DNA of 64,000 nt, from assembly GCF_041893525.1 (NCBI RefSeq), contig NZ_CP169068.1; one strand, 5' to 3'. This document shows, in pieces, positions 1 through 7,695 of this stretch. How positions within the stretch are numbered: the first letter of the stretch is position 1; every line of letters starts with the position of its first letter. Both the position numbers and the translations under genes were made by a program. A model generated the notes under the pieces. That model was not told the origin of the DNA. It made no database searches and saw only the letters and a program-made list of their open reading frames with translations. Source of the DNA: Phaeobacter bryozoorum (GTDB lineage: Bacteria; Pseudomonadota; Alphaproteobacteria; Rhodobacterales; Rhodobacteraceae).

Positions 1-500
1 CCGGCGCCTCTGCGGCGCTGGCGGCGCTGACATTGGCCGGACTGCCAACGGATGCGTTTTTCTTTGCAGGCTTTCTGCCCAACGCCAGTGGCGCAAGATG
101 CAAACGGCTGGAGGAGCTGGCCGCCGTTCCCGGCACGCTGGTGTTTTACGAATTGCCCAAGCGGATTGCCGCCTCGCTGCGCGACATGGCGGGCGTATTG
201 GGCGATCGGCCGGCGGCGCTCTGCCGTGAAATCACCAAGAAATTCGAGGAGGTGCGCCGCGATACCCTGCTGACCCTCGCCGAAGGGCTGGAACAATCCC
301 CGGTGAAAGGCGAAATTGTGGTTCTGGTGGACCGTGCGCGCGGCGCCAGTGTCAGCGATGGCGATCTCGACAGCGATCTGCGCGCCGCCCTAAAGGACAA
401 CTCCGTGAAAGACGCCGCCTCCATCGTTGCCGAAATGCACAATCTGCCGCGCCGCAAGATCTATCAATTGGCGCTCGACATGGCCAAGGACGCAGGCTGA
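1..500 (+). CDS. rsmI: 16S rRNA (cytidine1402-2'-O)-methyltransferase RsmI, 3' part (5' end outside window)
   Basis: The reading frame is open from base 3 and stops with TGA at 498-500, so about 166 C-terminal residues of a protein of usually 270-290 residues are visible. The family (SAM-dependent tetrapyrrole-methylase fold) 2'-O-methylates C1402 in the decoding centre of 16S rRNA. Recognisable family signatures in order are DAFFFAGFLP, VFYELPKRI, REITKKFEEV and KGEIVVLV, matching the E. coli RsmI blocks EGFLP, IFYE, RELTK and KGE-VL-V. The N-terminal SAM-binding part lies upstream of the window. Only two bases separate the stop from the next start, so it heads an operon with yraN and probably gshB, the order common in proteobacteria. 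Confidence 0.93.
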   Translation, partial: GASAALAALTLAGLPTDAFFFAGFLPNASGARCKRLEELAAVPGTLVFYELPKRIAASLRDMAGVLGDRPAALCREITKKFEEVRRDTLLTLAEGLEQSPVKGEIVVLVDRARGASVSDGDLDSDLRAALKDNSVKDAASIVAEMHNLPRRKIYQLALDMAKDAG

Positions 501-502
501 GC

Positions 503-907
503 ATGGCCGGGCGGGCAGATACCCCGCCCGGACGGCCCTCTGCGCGCGGGCTGCGTGGATCTAGATCCCATCACGCCGGATACGCCGCGGAAGAGCTGGT
601 CGCCCGGTTTTATGAACGCGGGGGATACACAGTCGCGGCGCGCCGCTGGCGCGGCGGTGGCGCCGAAATCGACCTGATCCTGCGGCTTGGGGCGATGGTG
701 GTCTTTGTCGAGGTCAAGCACAGCGTCAGCCGCGATGAGGCGATCGCCCGCATCAACAGCACCCAGATGCAGCGCATGATGACCAGCGCCGCCGGGTTTC
801 TGGCCGGCGAACCTGCCGGGCAGCTGACCGAGTCGCGGCTGGATGTGGCGGTGGTCGATGGCACCGGCAGGGTTGAGGTAATGGAAAACGCCTATGGTCA
901 GGGTTGA
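503..907 (+). CDS. YraN/UPF0102 family nuclease-like protein
   Basis: 134-residue protein starting at ATG 503, two bases after the rsmI stop. The UPF0102/YraN family has a restriction-endonuclease-like (PD-(D/E)XK) fold and is thought to act on DNA, although its cellular role is not established. The diagnostic core is visible: GGAEIDLI (Glu55, Asp57) followed by FVEVK (Glu70, Lys72), the D...ExK arrangement expected for metal binding. The first ~20 residues are low-complexity and poorly conserved in the family, so the true start could lie slightly downstream. Tight coupling to rsmI is the usual gene order. Confidence 0.88.
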   Translation: MAGRADTPPGRPSARGLRGSRSHHAGYAAEELVARFYERGGYTVAARRWRGGGAEIDLILRLGAMVVFVEVKHSVSRDEAIARINSTQMQRMMTSAAGFLAGEPAGQLTESRLDVAVVDGTGRVEVMENAYGQG

Positions 908-965
908 GCGTCTCTGCCATTGAACCTGTCGCCAAGCTGGGTCATGTATTCGGCGTGGGCGGTTT

Positions 966-990
966 GCCCATGTCATTTTGCCCATGTCAT
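966..990 (+). repeat. 14-bp tandem duplication just upstream of gshB
   Basis: The 11-mer GCCCATGTCAT occurs at 966-976 and again at 980-990 with a TTT spacer, i.e. nearly two copies of a 14-bp unit. It ends 14 bases before the gshB ATG. No function is evident; it looks like a slippage duplication. Confidence 0.6.
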
Positions 991-1004
991 GAGGGACTGA
1001 CATT

Positions 1005-1937
1005 ATGAAAATCGCCTTTCAAATGGACCCGATCACCGACGTTGATATCAATGCCGACAGCAGTTTTCGCCTAGCTGAGGAAGCGCAGGCGCGCGGGCAT
1101 AGCCTGTTTTTCTATGGCCCCGACCAGCTGGCCTATCAGGAGGGTCGCATCACCGCGCGCGGCCATGATATGACCGTTCAGCGCGTGGCCGGACACCCGG
1201 CGGAGCTGGGTCCGCGTCGCGAAGTCGACCTGAGCGACTTCGACGTGGTCTGGCTGCGGCAGGATCCGCCCTTTGACATGCACTATATCACCTCGACCCA
1301 TCTGTTGGACCGGCTGAAGGGTCAGACGCTGGTGGTCAATGATCCCTTCTGGGTGCGTAACTACCCGGAGAAACTGCTGGTTCTGGATTTCCCGGAGCTG
1401 ACGCCGCCCACCGCCATTGCCCGCGATCTTGAGACGATCAAGGCGTTCAAGGAAAAACATGGCGATATCATTCTGAAGCCGCTCTACGGCAACGGCGGTG
1501 CCGGCGTGTTCCGGCTGGACCGCGATGACCGCAACCTGACCTCGCTGCATGAGCTGTTCACCGGCTTCAGCCGAGAGCCGCTGATCGTACAGAAATTCCT
1601 GCCGGATGTGAGCAATGGCGACAAACGGGTGATCCTGGTCGATGGCGAAGCCGTCGGCGCAATCAACCGGGTGCCTGCGGCGGGGGAAACCCGTTCCAAC
1701 ATGCATGTCGGCGGCAGGCCGGAGAAAATCGGCCTGACCGACCGCGACCGCGAAATCTGCGCCGCCATCGGGCCATTGCTGCGCGAAAAAGGGCAGGTCT
1801 TTGTCGGTATCGACGTGATCGGCGACTACCTGACCGAGATCAACGTGACCTCGCCGACCGGCATTCAGGAGCTGGAACGCTTCGACGGCGTCAATATCGC
1901 CGAGAAGATCTGGCAGGCGATCGAAGCCAAGCTCTGA
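1005..1937 (+). CDS. gshB: Glutathione synthetase
   Basis: 310-residue ATP-grasp enzyme that joins gamma-glutamylcysteine and glycine in the last step of glutathione synthesis in the cytoplasm. The length matches E. coli GshB (316). Visible blocks are DFDVVWLRQDPPFD near residue 80, the ATP-grasp loop ILKPLYGNGGAGVFRL at about 156-171, and the C-terminal metal/substrate block ending TEINVTSPTGIQE. The ATG at 1005 has a GAGGGA-type ribosome site at about 991-996. It follows rsmI-yraN in the same direction after a 97-base gap and converges on comM with 21 bases between the stops. Confidence 0.95.
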   Translation: MKIAFQMDPITDVDINADSSFRLAEEAQARGHSLFFYGPDQLAYQEGRITARGHDMTVQRVAGHPAELGPRREVDLSDFDVVWLRQDPPFDMHYITSTHLLDRLKGQTLVVNDPFWVRNYPEKLLVLDFPELTPPTAIARDLETIKAFKEKHGDIILKPLYGNGGAGVFRLDRDDRNLTSLHELFTGFSREPLIVQKFLPDVSNGDKRVILVDGEAVGAINRVPAAGETRSNMHVGGRPEKIGLTDRDREICAAIGPLLREKGQVFVGIDVIGDYLTEINVTSPTGIQELERFDGVNIAEKIWQAIEAKL

Positions 1938-1958
1938 GCTCTCGCGTGAGAACACGCC

Positions 1959-3461
1959 TCAGGCGGCAATCCGAAAACTGATCGCTTCGGCGATATGGGG
2001 GCGGCGGACATCCGGCGCCCCATGCAGATCGGCGATGGTGCGGGCGATGCGCAGCACCCGGTGATAGCCACGCGCGGTCAGCCCGAACCGGTCCGCCGCC
2101 TGCAACAGCAGGGCCCGGCCTTCGCTGTCGGGCGTCGCCACCTCCTCCAGCAGCTGGCCCTCGGCATCGGCATTCTGCCGCAGCTGGGGATGTTGGCGGT
2201 AGCGGCTGGCCTGGACCTCCCGCGCGATGGCAACTCGCATGGCCACCTCCGCCGAGGTTTCGCCATCACCCGGCAGGTCCAGATCGGCAAAGCCGACCGG
2301 CGGCACATCCACCCGCAGATCGAACCGGTCCATCAGCGGCCCGGAGATACGGCCGAGATAATCCGCCGAACACTGCGGCGCCCTTGCACAGGCGCGATTG
2401 GCATCGCTGAGCGCGCCACATTTGCAGGGGTTGGCCGCCGCCACCAGCATGAACCGACTCGGGTAGCTGACATGGGCATTTGCACGTGCCACATTCACAT
2501 GGCCGGTTTCCAACGGCTGGCGCAGCGTCTCCAGCACTGCCCGGCTGAATTCCGGCAGCTCATCAAGAAACAGCACACCATTATGCGCCAGGCTGATCTC
2601 GCCCGGCTGCGCCCTGCGCCCGCCCCCGACAATGGCCGCCATCGAGGCGGTGTGATGCGGCTCGCGGTAGGGGCGGCTGCGCCGAATGCCGCCTTCGTCG
2701 ATCAACCCGCAAAGCGACTGGATCATTGAGGTCTCCAGTGCTTCGGCCGCGCTTAGCGGCGGCAGGATCGAGGGCAGCCGTGCCGCCAGCATGGATTTCC
2801 CCGATCCCGGCGCGCCGACCATATAGAGATGATGCCGACCGGCCGCGGCAATCTCCAGCGCGCGCTTGGCCCGTTCCTGCCCCTTCACATCGCGCAGATC
2901 CTTCCCCGCAGGGGGATCAATCACCTCGCCGGGGGCGGCGGGGGGGATCACCATCTGCCCGGTGAAATGCGCCACCACATCCGCCAGACCGCCCGCCGCG
3001 ATCACCGTCGCATCGCTGACCCAGGCCGCCTCCGCACCCGAGGCCTTCGGGCAGAGCAGCCGCCGTCCTTCGCTCGCGGCGGCCATGGCGGCAGGCAGGG
3101 CACCCACCACCGGCACCAGATTGCCATCCAGCGACAGCTCGCCCAGGGCAATGGTCTCAGAGGCCGCCTCGGGCGGGATGATCCCAATCGCCGCCAGTAG
3201 CGCCAGCGCGATCGGCAGATCAAAATGGCTGCCCTCCTTGGGCAGATCGGCAGGCGACAGGTTTACGGTGATCCGGCGCGAGGGCAGGGCAATCGACATC
3301 GTCGCCAGCGCCGATCGGACCCGCTCGCGGGCCTCGCTGACCGCCTTATCCGGCAGACCGACGATGGAGAAGGCAGGCAAGCCGGGTGCGACCGCACATT
3401 GCACCTCGACCGGGCGGGCCTCGACGCCTTGAAACGCAACGGTATAGGCGCGCGAAATCAT
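1959..3461 (-). CDS. comM: YifB/ComM-family Mg-chelatase-like AAA+ ATPase
   Basis: 500-residue protein with an N-terminal ChlI-like domain (lon-protease-like fold), a central AAA+ Mg-chelatase domain and a C-terminal helical domain. Walker A is GAPGSGKS at residues 216-223 and Walker B is LFLDE at about 297-301. ComM in naturally competent bacteria is a hexameric helicase that promotes branch migration during DNA integration; in other bacteria its role is less clear. I chose the start at 3461 (MISRAYTVAF, the usual family N-terminus) because AGGGGAGA sits just upstream; an in-frame ATG 42 bases further up lacks such a site. It is transcribed alone, convergent with gshB. Confidence 0.93.
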   Translation of the reverse strand: MISRAYTVAFQGVEARPVEVQCAVAPGLPAFSIVGLPDKAVSEARERVRSALATMSIALPSRRITVNLSPADLPKEGSHFDLPIALALLAAIGIIPPEAASETIALGELSLDGNLVPVVGALPAAMAAASEGRRLLCPKASGAEAAWVSDATVIAAGGLADVVAHFTGQMVIPPAAPGEVIDPPAGKDLRDVKGQERAKRALEIAAAGRHHLYMVGAPGSGKSMLAARLPSILPPLSAAEALETSMIQSLCGLIDEGGIRRSRPYREPHHTASMAAIVGGGRRAQPGEISLAHNGVLFLDELPEFSRAVLETLRQPLETGHVNVARANAHVSYPSRFMLVAAANPCKCGALSDANRACARAPQCSADYLGRISGPLMDRFDLRVDVPPVGFADLDLPGDGETSAEVAMRVAIAREVQASRYRQHPQLRQNADAEGQLLEEVATPDSEGRALLLQAADRFGLTARGYHRVLRIARTIADLHGAPDVRRPHIAEAISFRIAA

Positions 3462-3605
3462 CTCTCCCCTTTCCGCTGTGGGTAGGGAGAGATGCTTGGC
3501 CAACGTGGTTTCGGAGTCGTTAACGCACCGGCGATGCCGCTGCGGTTTTACGTTTTATTCACCCTGATGCCGGGGGACGCCGGGGCGATGCCGGGGACAG
3601 TGAGG

Positions 3606-4289
3606 TCAGCTCAGCTGCCAAGGTTTGCGCGGCAGATCAATCGGGTAGGGATCGGTTGCATAGCTCACCTCGTCAATGCGGTCCTGCCAGCGGCGCAGCA
3701 CCGGGTCGGACAGGGTGACGCGGCAATAGGCACGCATCTCGTCCGAAACAGGCAGATCAAAGCCGACGATGCGAGCCGCCACCGGCGCATAGAACGCATC
3801 CGCGATGGAATAGCTGCCAAACAGCCAGCCATCCTTGCTGCCGGACACATCGCTTGCATGGGCGAACAGTGTTTCAATCCGCTTGAGATCTGCCAGCACT
3901 GCGTCAGAGGGTTCAAACCCCTGATAGATATGTGCCAATTGCATCGGGCAGGCGCTGCGCAGCGCACCAAAGCCTGAGGCCATCTCGGCCACCAGCCAGC
4001 GTGCCGTTGCCCGCTGGCGCGGATCCTGCGGCCACATGCCAGCCTCCGGGTGCCGTTCCGCCAGCGTTTCGGCGATGGCGACGGTTTCACCAATCACCGT
4101 GCCATCCGGCAATTGCAGCGTCGGCAGCAGCCGTGCCGGGGCCAGTGCCGCCATCTTCTCCGCCATGGTGCCCGAGAACATCTCGACCAGCGAGACCTCA
4201 TGAGGCAGGTTGAATTTTTCCAGCATCAGCCAGCCGCGCAACGACCAGCTGGAATACTTGCGATCACCGATATAGAGTTGATATGTCAT
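3606..4289 (-). CDS. Glutathione S-transferase family protein
   Basis: 227 residues with the two-domain GST layout: an N-terminal thioredoxin-like domain (about 1-80) containing YSSWS at 12-16 where the catalytic Ser/Tyr lies, and the LLPTLQLPDG...ETVAIAETLAE block that contacts glutathione, followed by an all-helical C-terminal domain. It probably conjugates or reduces small electrophiles in the cytosol; the substrate cannot be told from sequence. It is about 1.7 kb from gshB but transcribed separately. Confidence 0.9.
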   Translation of the reverse strand: MTYQLYIGDRKYSSWSLRGWLMLEKFNLPHEVSLVEMFSGTMAEKMAALAPARLLPTLQLPDGTVIGETVAIAETLAERHPEAGMWPQDPRQRATARWLVAEMASGFGALRSACPMQLAHIYQGFEPSDAVLADLKRIETLFAHASDVSGSKDGWLFGSYSIADAFYAPVAARIVGFDLPVSDEMRAYCRVTLSDPVLRRWQDRIDEVSYATDPYPIDLPRKPWQLS

Positions 4290-4347
4290 GTCGCGAGGTT
4301 AGCGCGCCTCAAGTCATTCTCAAACGGAATATTTGTGCGCTAACCCA

Positions 4348-4953
4348 TCACGGAATGTGATTTATTCTACCACGCCCCCAGCCGCGATCCCGGCTGCTGC
4401 CCTGATGGGTGATCTCGGTGACCGACAGGTTGTCGATCCGATGCGAAAAGGCCTCCTCGGCGGTCAGCTGCTCGGCGCGCTGGATCTGCGTCAGGATCTG
4501 GCCGAAATGGCCAACCACCACCAGATCCCGGCCGCGATGCGCCTCGATCAGACCATCGATGGCTGCGTTTACCCGCGCGCAGACCTGATTCCAGCTCTCG
4601 CCGCCGGGCGGGGTCACATCGCCGGGGGTTTCCCAATAGGCGCGGATACGCTCGGGGTCTTCGGCATCAATCTCGCGCCAGCTGCGCAGCTCCCAGGCGC
4701 CGAAATGGATTTCGCGCAGCGCCGACTGGTCCGCCAGCCGCTGCCGGTTGCGCCCGATGGCCGTCGCCGTATCGCGCGCCCGGCTGAGGTCGGAGGACAC
4801 CACCAGCGCCTCGGGGGGCAGGTACCCGTGCAGCCGGTCCAGCGCGGCGGTATCGGACAGATCGGCGGGCAGATCGGACCAGCCAACCATGGATTTGGCA
4901 TGGGTCGGGCCGTGACGGACCAGAAACAGTCTCGTGATCGCATCGTTGCTCAT
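4348..4953 (-). CDS. Histidine phosphatase family protein (possible CobC-type alpha-ribazole phosphatase)
   Basis: 201-residue phosphoglycerate-mutase-fold phosphatase. The phosphohistidine motif RHG is at residues 13-15, the second catalytic histidine is in VVGHFGQ (His149), and SRARDTA around residue 58 supplies the phosphate-binding arginine. Its ATG overlaps the cobU stop (ATGA), so the two are translationally coupled. That context suggests the nucleotide-loop step of cobalamin synthesis (alpha-ribazole-phosphate dephosphorylation, CobC), but the family is functionally broad and the assignment rests on the neighbour. Confidence 0.82.
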   Translation of the reverse strand: MSNDAITRLFLVRHGPTHAKSMVGWSDLPADLSDTAALDRLHGYLPPEALVVSSDLSRARDTATAIGRNRQRLADQSALREIHFGAWELRSWREIDAEDPERIRAYWETPGDVTPPGGESWNQVCARVNAAIDGLIEAHRGRDLVVVGHFGQILTQIQRAEQLTAEEAFSHRIDNLSVTEITHQGSSRDRGWGRGRINHIP

Positions 4954-5468
4954 AGCGTTCCTTTCAGCACCTGCGGCAGCCCGGCGGTGACCAGCACAGC
5001 CCGGTCGGCCACCCCGGCCAATGCGATATTTAGCCGGCCCTGCGCCTCGCGGAACTGCCGGGCCAGCGCATTGTCGGGGACGATGCCATGGCCCACCTCG
5101 TTTGACACCACCACCACCTCGGCGGCGCAGCGCTGCAAGGCGGCCATCAGCGCTGCCTGCTCAGCAATCAGATCCGCCTCCGCCAGCATCTGATTGCTGA
5201 GCCACATGGTGGCGCAGTCCAGCAGGCAGATCTGGTCGGCGCGCAGCGAGTCGAGCACCGGCGCGAGGTCCCGTGGCGCCTCATGGGTGGTCCAGCCGGC
5301 GCCGCGCTGATGCAGATGGCGGTCCACCTTGGCCCGCATCTCCTCGTCAAACACTTGTGAAGTGGCCAGATAAACCCTGTCTTTCCCTGAGTTTAGGCAG
5401 ATTTCCTCGGCATAGGCCGATTTGCCCGATGCCGCACCGCCCAGAATGAATGTGACTTTAGTCGGCAC
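4950..5468 (-). CDS. cobU: Adenosylcobinamide kinase / adenosylcobinamide-phosphate guanylyltransferase
   Basis: 172-residue bifunctional enzyme of cobalamin nucleotide-loop assembly that phosphorylates adenosylcobinamide and transfers GMP. The P-loop is GGAASGKS at residues 10-17 and the second family motif NEVGHGIVP is at 123-131. I placed the start at the GTG at 5468 because it gives the usual N-terminus (PTKVTFILGG) and family length; an ATG 78 bases upstream would add a 26-residue tail unlike the family. The stop overlaps the phosphatase gene by four bases. No other cobalamin genes lie nearby and no B12-riboswitch consensus was seen upstream. Confidence 0.9.
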   Translation of the reverse strand: MPTKVTFILGGAASGKSAYAEEICLNSGKDRVYLATSQVFDEEMRAKVDRHLHQRGAGWTTHEAPRDLAPVLDSLRADQICLLDCATMWLSNQMLAEADLIAEQAALMAALQRCAAEVVVVSNEVGHGIVPDNALARQFREAQGRLNIALAGVADRAVLVTAGLPQVLKGTL

Positions 5469-5491
5469 TTTTATTACCCTGAAGCTATCGA

Positions 5492-5541
5492 GTGTTGCGT
5501 GACTGGGTAGCCACGGGTGCGGCGCAACACAAGATGTGTTG
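5492..5541 (-). promoter_or_regulatory. Mutually exclusive hairpins in the cobU leader
   Basis: On the minus strand, GTGTTGCG (5523-5530) can pair either with the upstream CAACAC (5536-5541) or with the downstream CGCAACAC (5492-5499). The two stems exclude each other and lie 24-73 bases before the GTG of cobU. This could be a small leader switch, but no known riboswitch motif was recognised and the stems are short. Confidence 0.25.
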
Positions 5542-5702
5542 ACCACGGGCGCGCGTCAGGCCCGCAGAGATGACGCTGATTTCAGAGGTTGATTGCACCC
5601 GGACCGGCCCGCTGTGGCGGCGCATTTCGCGCCTGTCCAACTACGCTGGGGGCCGAGACGACAGTCCCGAGCCTGATTTTCGGGAATTTACCAAGACTGA
5701 AG

Positions 5703-5732
5703 TGATCCAAGAGGGCGCATCGCCCGTATTCA
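5703..5732 (+). promoter_or_regulatory. Sigma-E (RpoE)-type promoter of rpoH2
   Basis: TGATCC at 5703-5708, an 18-base spacer, then TATTCA at 5727-5732. This agrees with the tGATC-N18-TA pattern of Rhodobacter sphaeroides RpoE promoters; in that species rpoHII is a known RpoE target in the singlet-oxygen response. The implied transcript start leaves about 20 bases of leader before the rpoH2 ATG, with GGGGAAG at 5750-5756 as ribosome site. A small open frame overlapping this region (5570-5779) is therefore not considered a gene. Confidence 0.6.
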
Positions 5733-5760
5733 GATCAAAATTCATCTACGGGGAAGAAAA

Positions 5761-6639
5761 ATGGCTCTTGATACCATGATCGAAAACCCGTTGCCCAAGC
5801 GGGCAATGAAGGCGGAATTGCTGGACGCTGAGACCGAATTGCGACTGGCCTACGCCTGGCGGGATGAGCGGGACGTGCAGGCGCTGCATCGGCTGATCAA
5901 TGCCTATATGCGACTGGCGATCTCTATGGCCTCCAAATTCCGCCGCTACGGCGCGCCGATGAATGATCTCATTCAGGAGGCCGGGCTGGGCCTGATGAAG
6001 GCGGCCGATAAATTCGACCCTGACCGTGGGGTGCGCTTTTCGACCTATGCGGTCTGGTGGATCAAGGCGTCGATTCAGGACTATGTGATGCGCAACTGGT
6101 CGATGGTGCGGACCGGGTCGACCTCGGCGCAGAAGTCGCTGTTTTTCAATATGCGTCGGGTGCAGGCCCAGCTGGAGCGTCAGGCCCAGTCCGAGGGCAC
6201 CCAGCTGGATCAGCACCAGCTGCATCAGAAGATCGCCACCGAAATCGGTGTGCCGCTGCGCGATGTGCAGATGATGGACGGGCGGCTGGCCGGGGCGGAT
6301 TTCTCGCTGAATGCGGTGCAATCGGCCGAGGAAGAGGGCCGCGAATGGATCGAAGCGCTGGAGGACGACAGCGCCCAGGCCGCCGAGCTGGTCGAGGAAA
6401 GCCATGACACCAGGCAGCTCAGGATCTGGCTGGTGGAGGCGATGCAGGCGCTGAACGACCGCGAACGCTTCATCATCACCGAACGCAAGCTGCGGGACAA
6501 GCCGCGCACGTTGGAGAGCCTCGGCACGGAGCTGGGCCTGTCCAAGGAGCGTGTCCGCCAGCTCGAGGCGGGCGCCTTTCAGAAGATGCGCAAATCGCTT
6601 GAAACCTGCTCACGGGAAGTTCAGAACTTCCTCCTATGA
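5761..6639 (+). CDS. rpoH: RNA polymerase sigma factor RpoH2 (sigma-32 family)
   Basis: 292-residue sigma factor. Regions 2.1-2.4 are visible from LINAYMRLAI through FSTYAVWWIKASIQDYVMRN (residues ~45-111), the RpoH box is QKSLFFNMRR at 124-133, and the region 4 helix-turn-helix is at the C-terminus (LGTELGLSKERVRQLE). RpoH-box factors direct heat-shock and oxidative-stress genes; Roseobacter-group genomes usually carry two. I call this one RpoH2 because of the sigma-E-like promoter upstream. ATG 5761 has a good Shine-Dalgarno. Its stop overlaps the next start (ATGA). Confidence 0.93.
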   Translation: MALDTMIENPLPKRAMKAELLDAETELRLAYAWRDERDVQALHRLINAYMRLAISMASKFRRYGAPMNDLIQEAGLGLMKAADKFDPDRGVRFSTYAVWWIKASIQDYVMRNWSMVRTGSTSAQKSLFFNMRRVQAQLERQAQSEGTQLDQHQLHQKIATEIGVPLRDVQMMDGRLAGADFSLNAVQSAEEEGREWIEALEDDSAQAAELVEESHDTRQLRIWLVEAMQALNDRERFIITERKLRDKPRTLESLGTELGLSKERVRQLEAGAFQKMRKSLETCSREVQNFLL

Positions 6640-7595
6640 CATCTCACATACCTATCATGATCAAAGGCGTGTCCGACTTCGGGCGCGCCTTTTGCATCTG
6701 CGCGGCGGCATGGCGACCGATCGCCGTCGGCGTTCTTGTCGCGGCTGCCGTCATGACCGGCACGGCCCGCGCGGACGAACACAGTGGACAGGCCCGCCCG
6801 CCTGCGGTGCTGGCCAGCTCGGTGGCGGAGGTGCTGCCGGTTCTGGCCGGGGCTGACGTGGTGTTTCTGGGCGAGATCCACGACAACCCCGCCCATCACG
6901 CGGTGCAGGCAGAGATCATCACCGCGCTCCAGCCCGCCACTGTGGTCTGGGAGATGATCACGGCGACGCAGGCGGCAGCGCTGACACCGGATCTGTTGCA
7001 GGATGGTCAGGCACTGGCAGAGACGCTCGACTGGGCGCAGTCCGGCTGGCCTGAGTTCGCGCTTTATCAACCGGTCTTTGCCGCCAGTCACGGGGCGGCG
7101 CAGTTCGGCGCGCTGGTCCCGCGAACGGAAACCCGCCGCGCGATGGAACAGGGCGTGGCGGGGGTCTTTGGTCCTGATGCGGCGGCCTATGGGCTCTCCA
7201 CCCCGCTGGATGAGGCAGAGCAGGCGGCGCGTGAAGCCGATCAGCTGGCCAGCCATTGCAATGCGATGCCGGACGAGATGCTGCCGGTTCTGGTTGAGCT
7301 TCAGCGGCTGCGCGATGCGGTGCTGGCCCGCGCTGTAGTTGCGGCGCTGGTTCACGTCGCCGCAGACCCGGTCAGGCAATCTGGCGGCCAGAATCCGGGG
7401 CCGGTCGTGGTGGTGACTGGCAATGGCCATGCCCGGCTGGATCGTGGCGCGCCGCTGGCCTTGCGGCAGGCGCGCCCGGCGCTGAAGATCACCGCTCTGG
7501 GCCAGTCCGAAGGCGGGCAGATCGAGGGGGCGTTTGATGTGGTGATGGAGGCAGATCCAGTCCCGCGCGCCGATCTCTGTCTGGCGTTCCAGTGA
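6636..7595 (+). CDS. ChaN-family (DUF399) putative heme/iron-binding exported protein
   Basis: 319 residues, starting within the rpoH2 stop (ATGA) with an alternative ATG at 6657. A hydrophobic stretch at about residues 24-45 ending TARADEH is a probable signal sequence. The body contains VVFLGEIHDNPAHH, the hallmark of the ChaN/Tiki-like fold, and VVTGNGHARLDRG near the C-terminus with the second conserved histidine. Campylobacter ChaN binds heme, but the family also includes erythromycin-esterase-like enzymes, so function is open. Overlap with rpoH2 suggests co-expression in the singlet-oxygen/heat response. Confidence 0.82.
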   Translation: MTSHIPIMIKGVSDFGRAFCICAAAWRPIAVGVLVAAAVMTGTARADEHSGQARPPAVLASSVAEVLPVLAGADVVFLGEIHDNPAHHAVQAEIITALQPATVVWEMITATQAAALTPDLLQDGQALAETLDWAQSGWPEFALYQPVFAASHGAAQFGALVPRTETRRAMEQGVAGVFGPDAAAYGLSTPLDEAEQAAREADQLASHCNAMPDEMLPVLVELQRLRDAVLARAVVAALVHVAADPVRQSGGQNPGPVVVVTGNGHARLDRGAPLALRQARPALKITALGQSEGGQIEGAFDVVMEADPVPRADLCLAFQ

Positions 7596-7695
7596 GGGGC
7601 ACGCGCGCGCTGCGGCAGACGCCCTGCGGAAAACCGTTTCACACTGGCGACAGGGCGCAGTAGAGTTTGCCGGGATCTGCGGCAAGGATAGGCAA

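Noticed and set aside
5469..5760. B12 riboswitch before cobU
   Set aside because: No B12-box-like sequence or multi-stem core is present; only short alternative hairpins.
5570..5779. 69-residue frame upstream of rpoH2
   Set aside because: It overlaps the sigma-E-like promoter and the rpoH2 start, and has no ribosome site or homology that I recognise.
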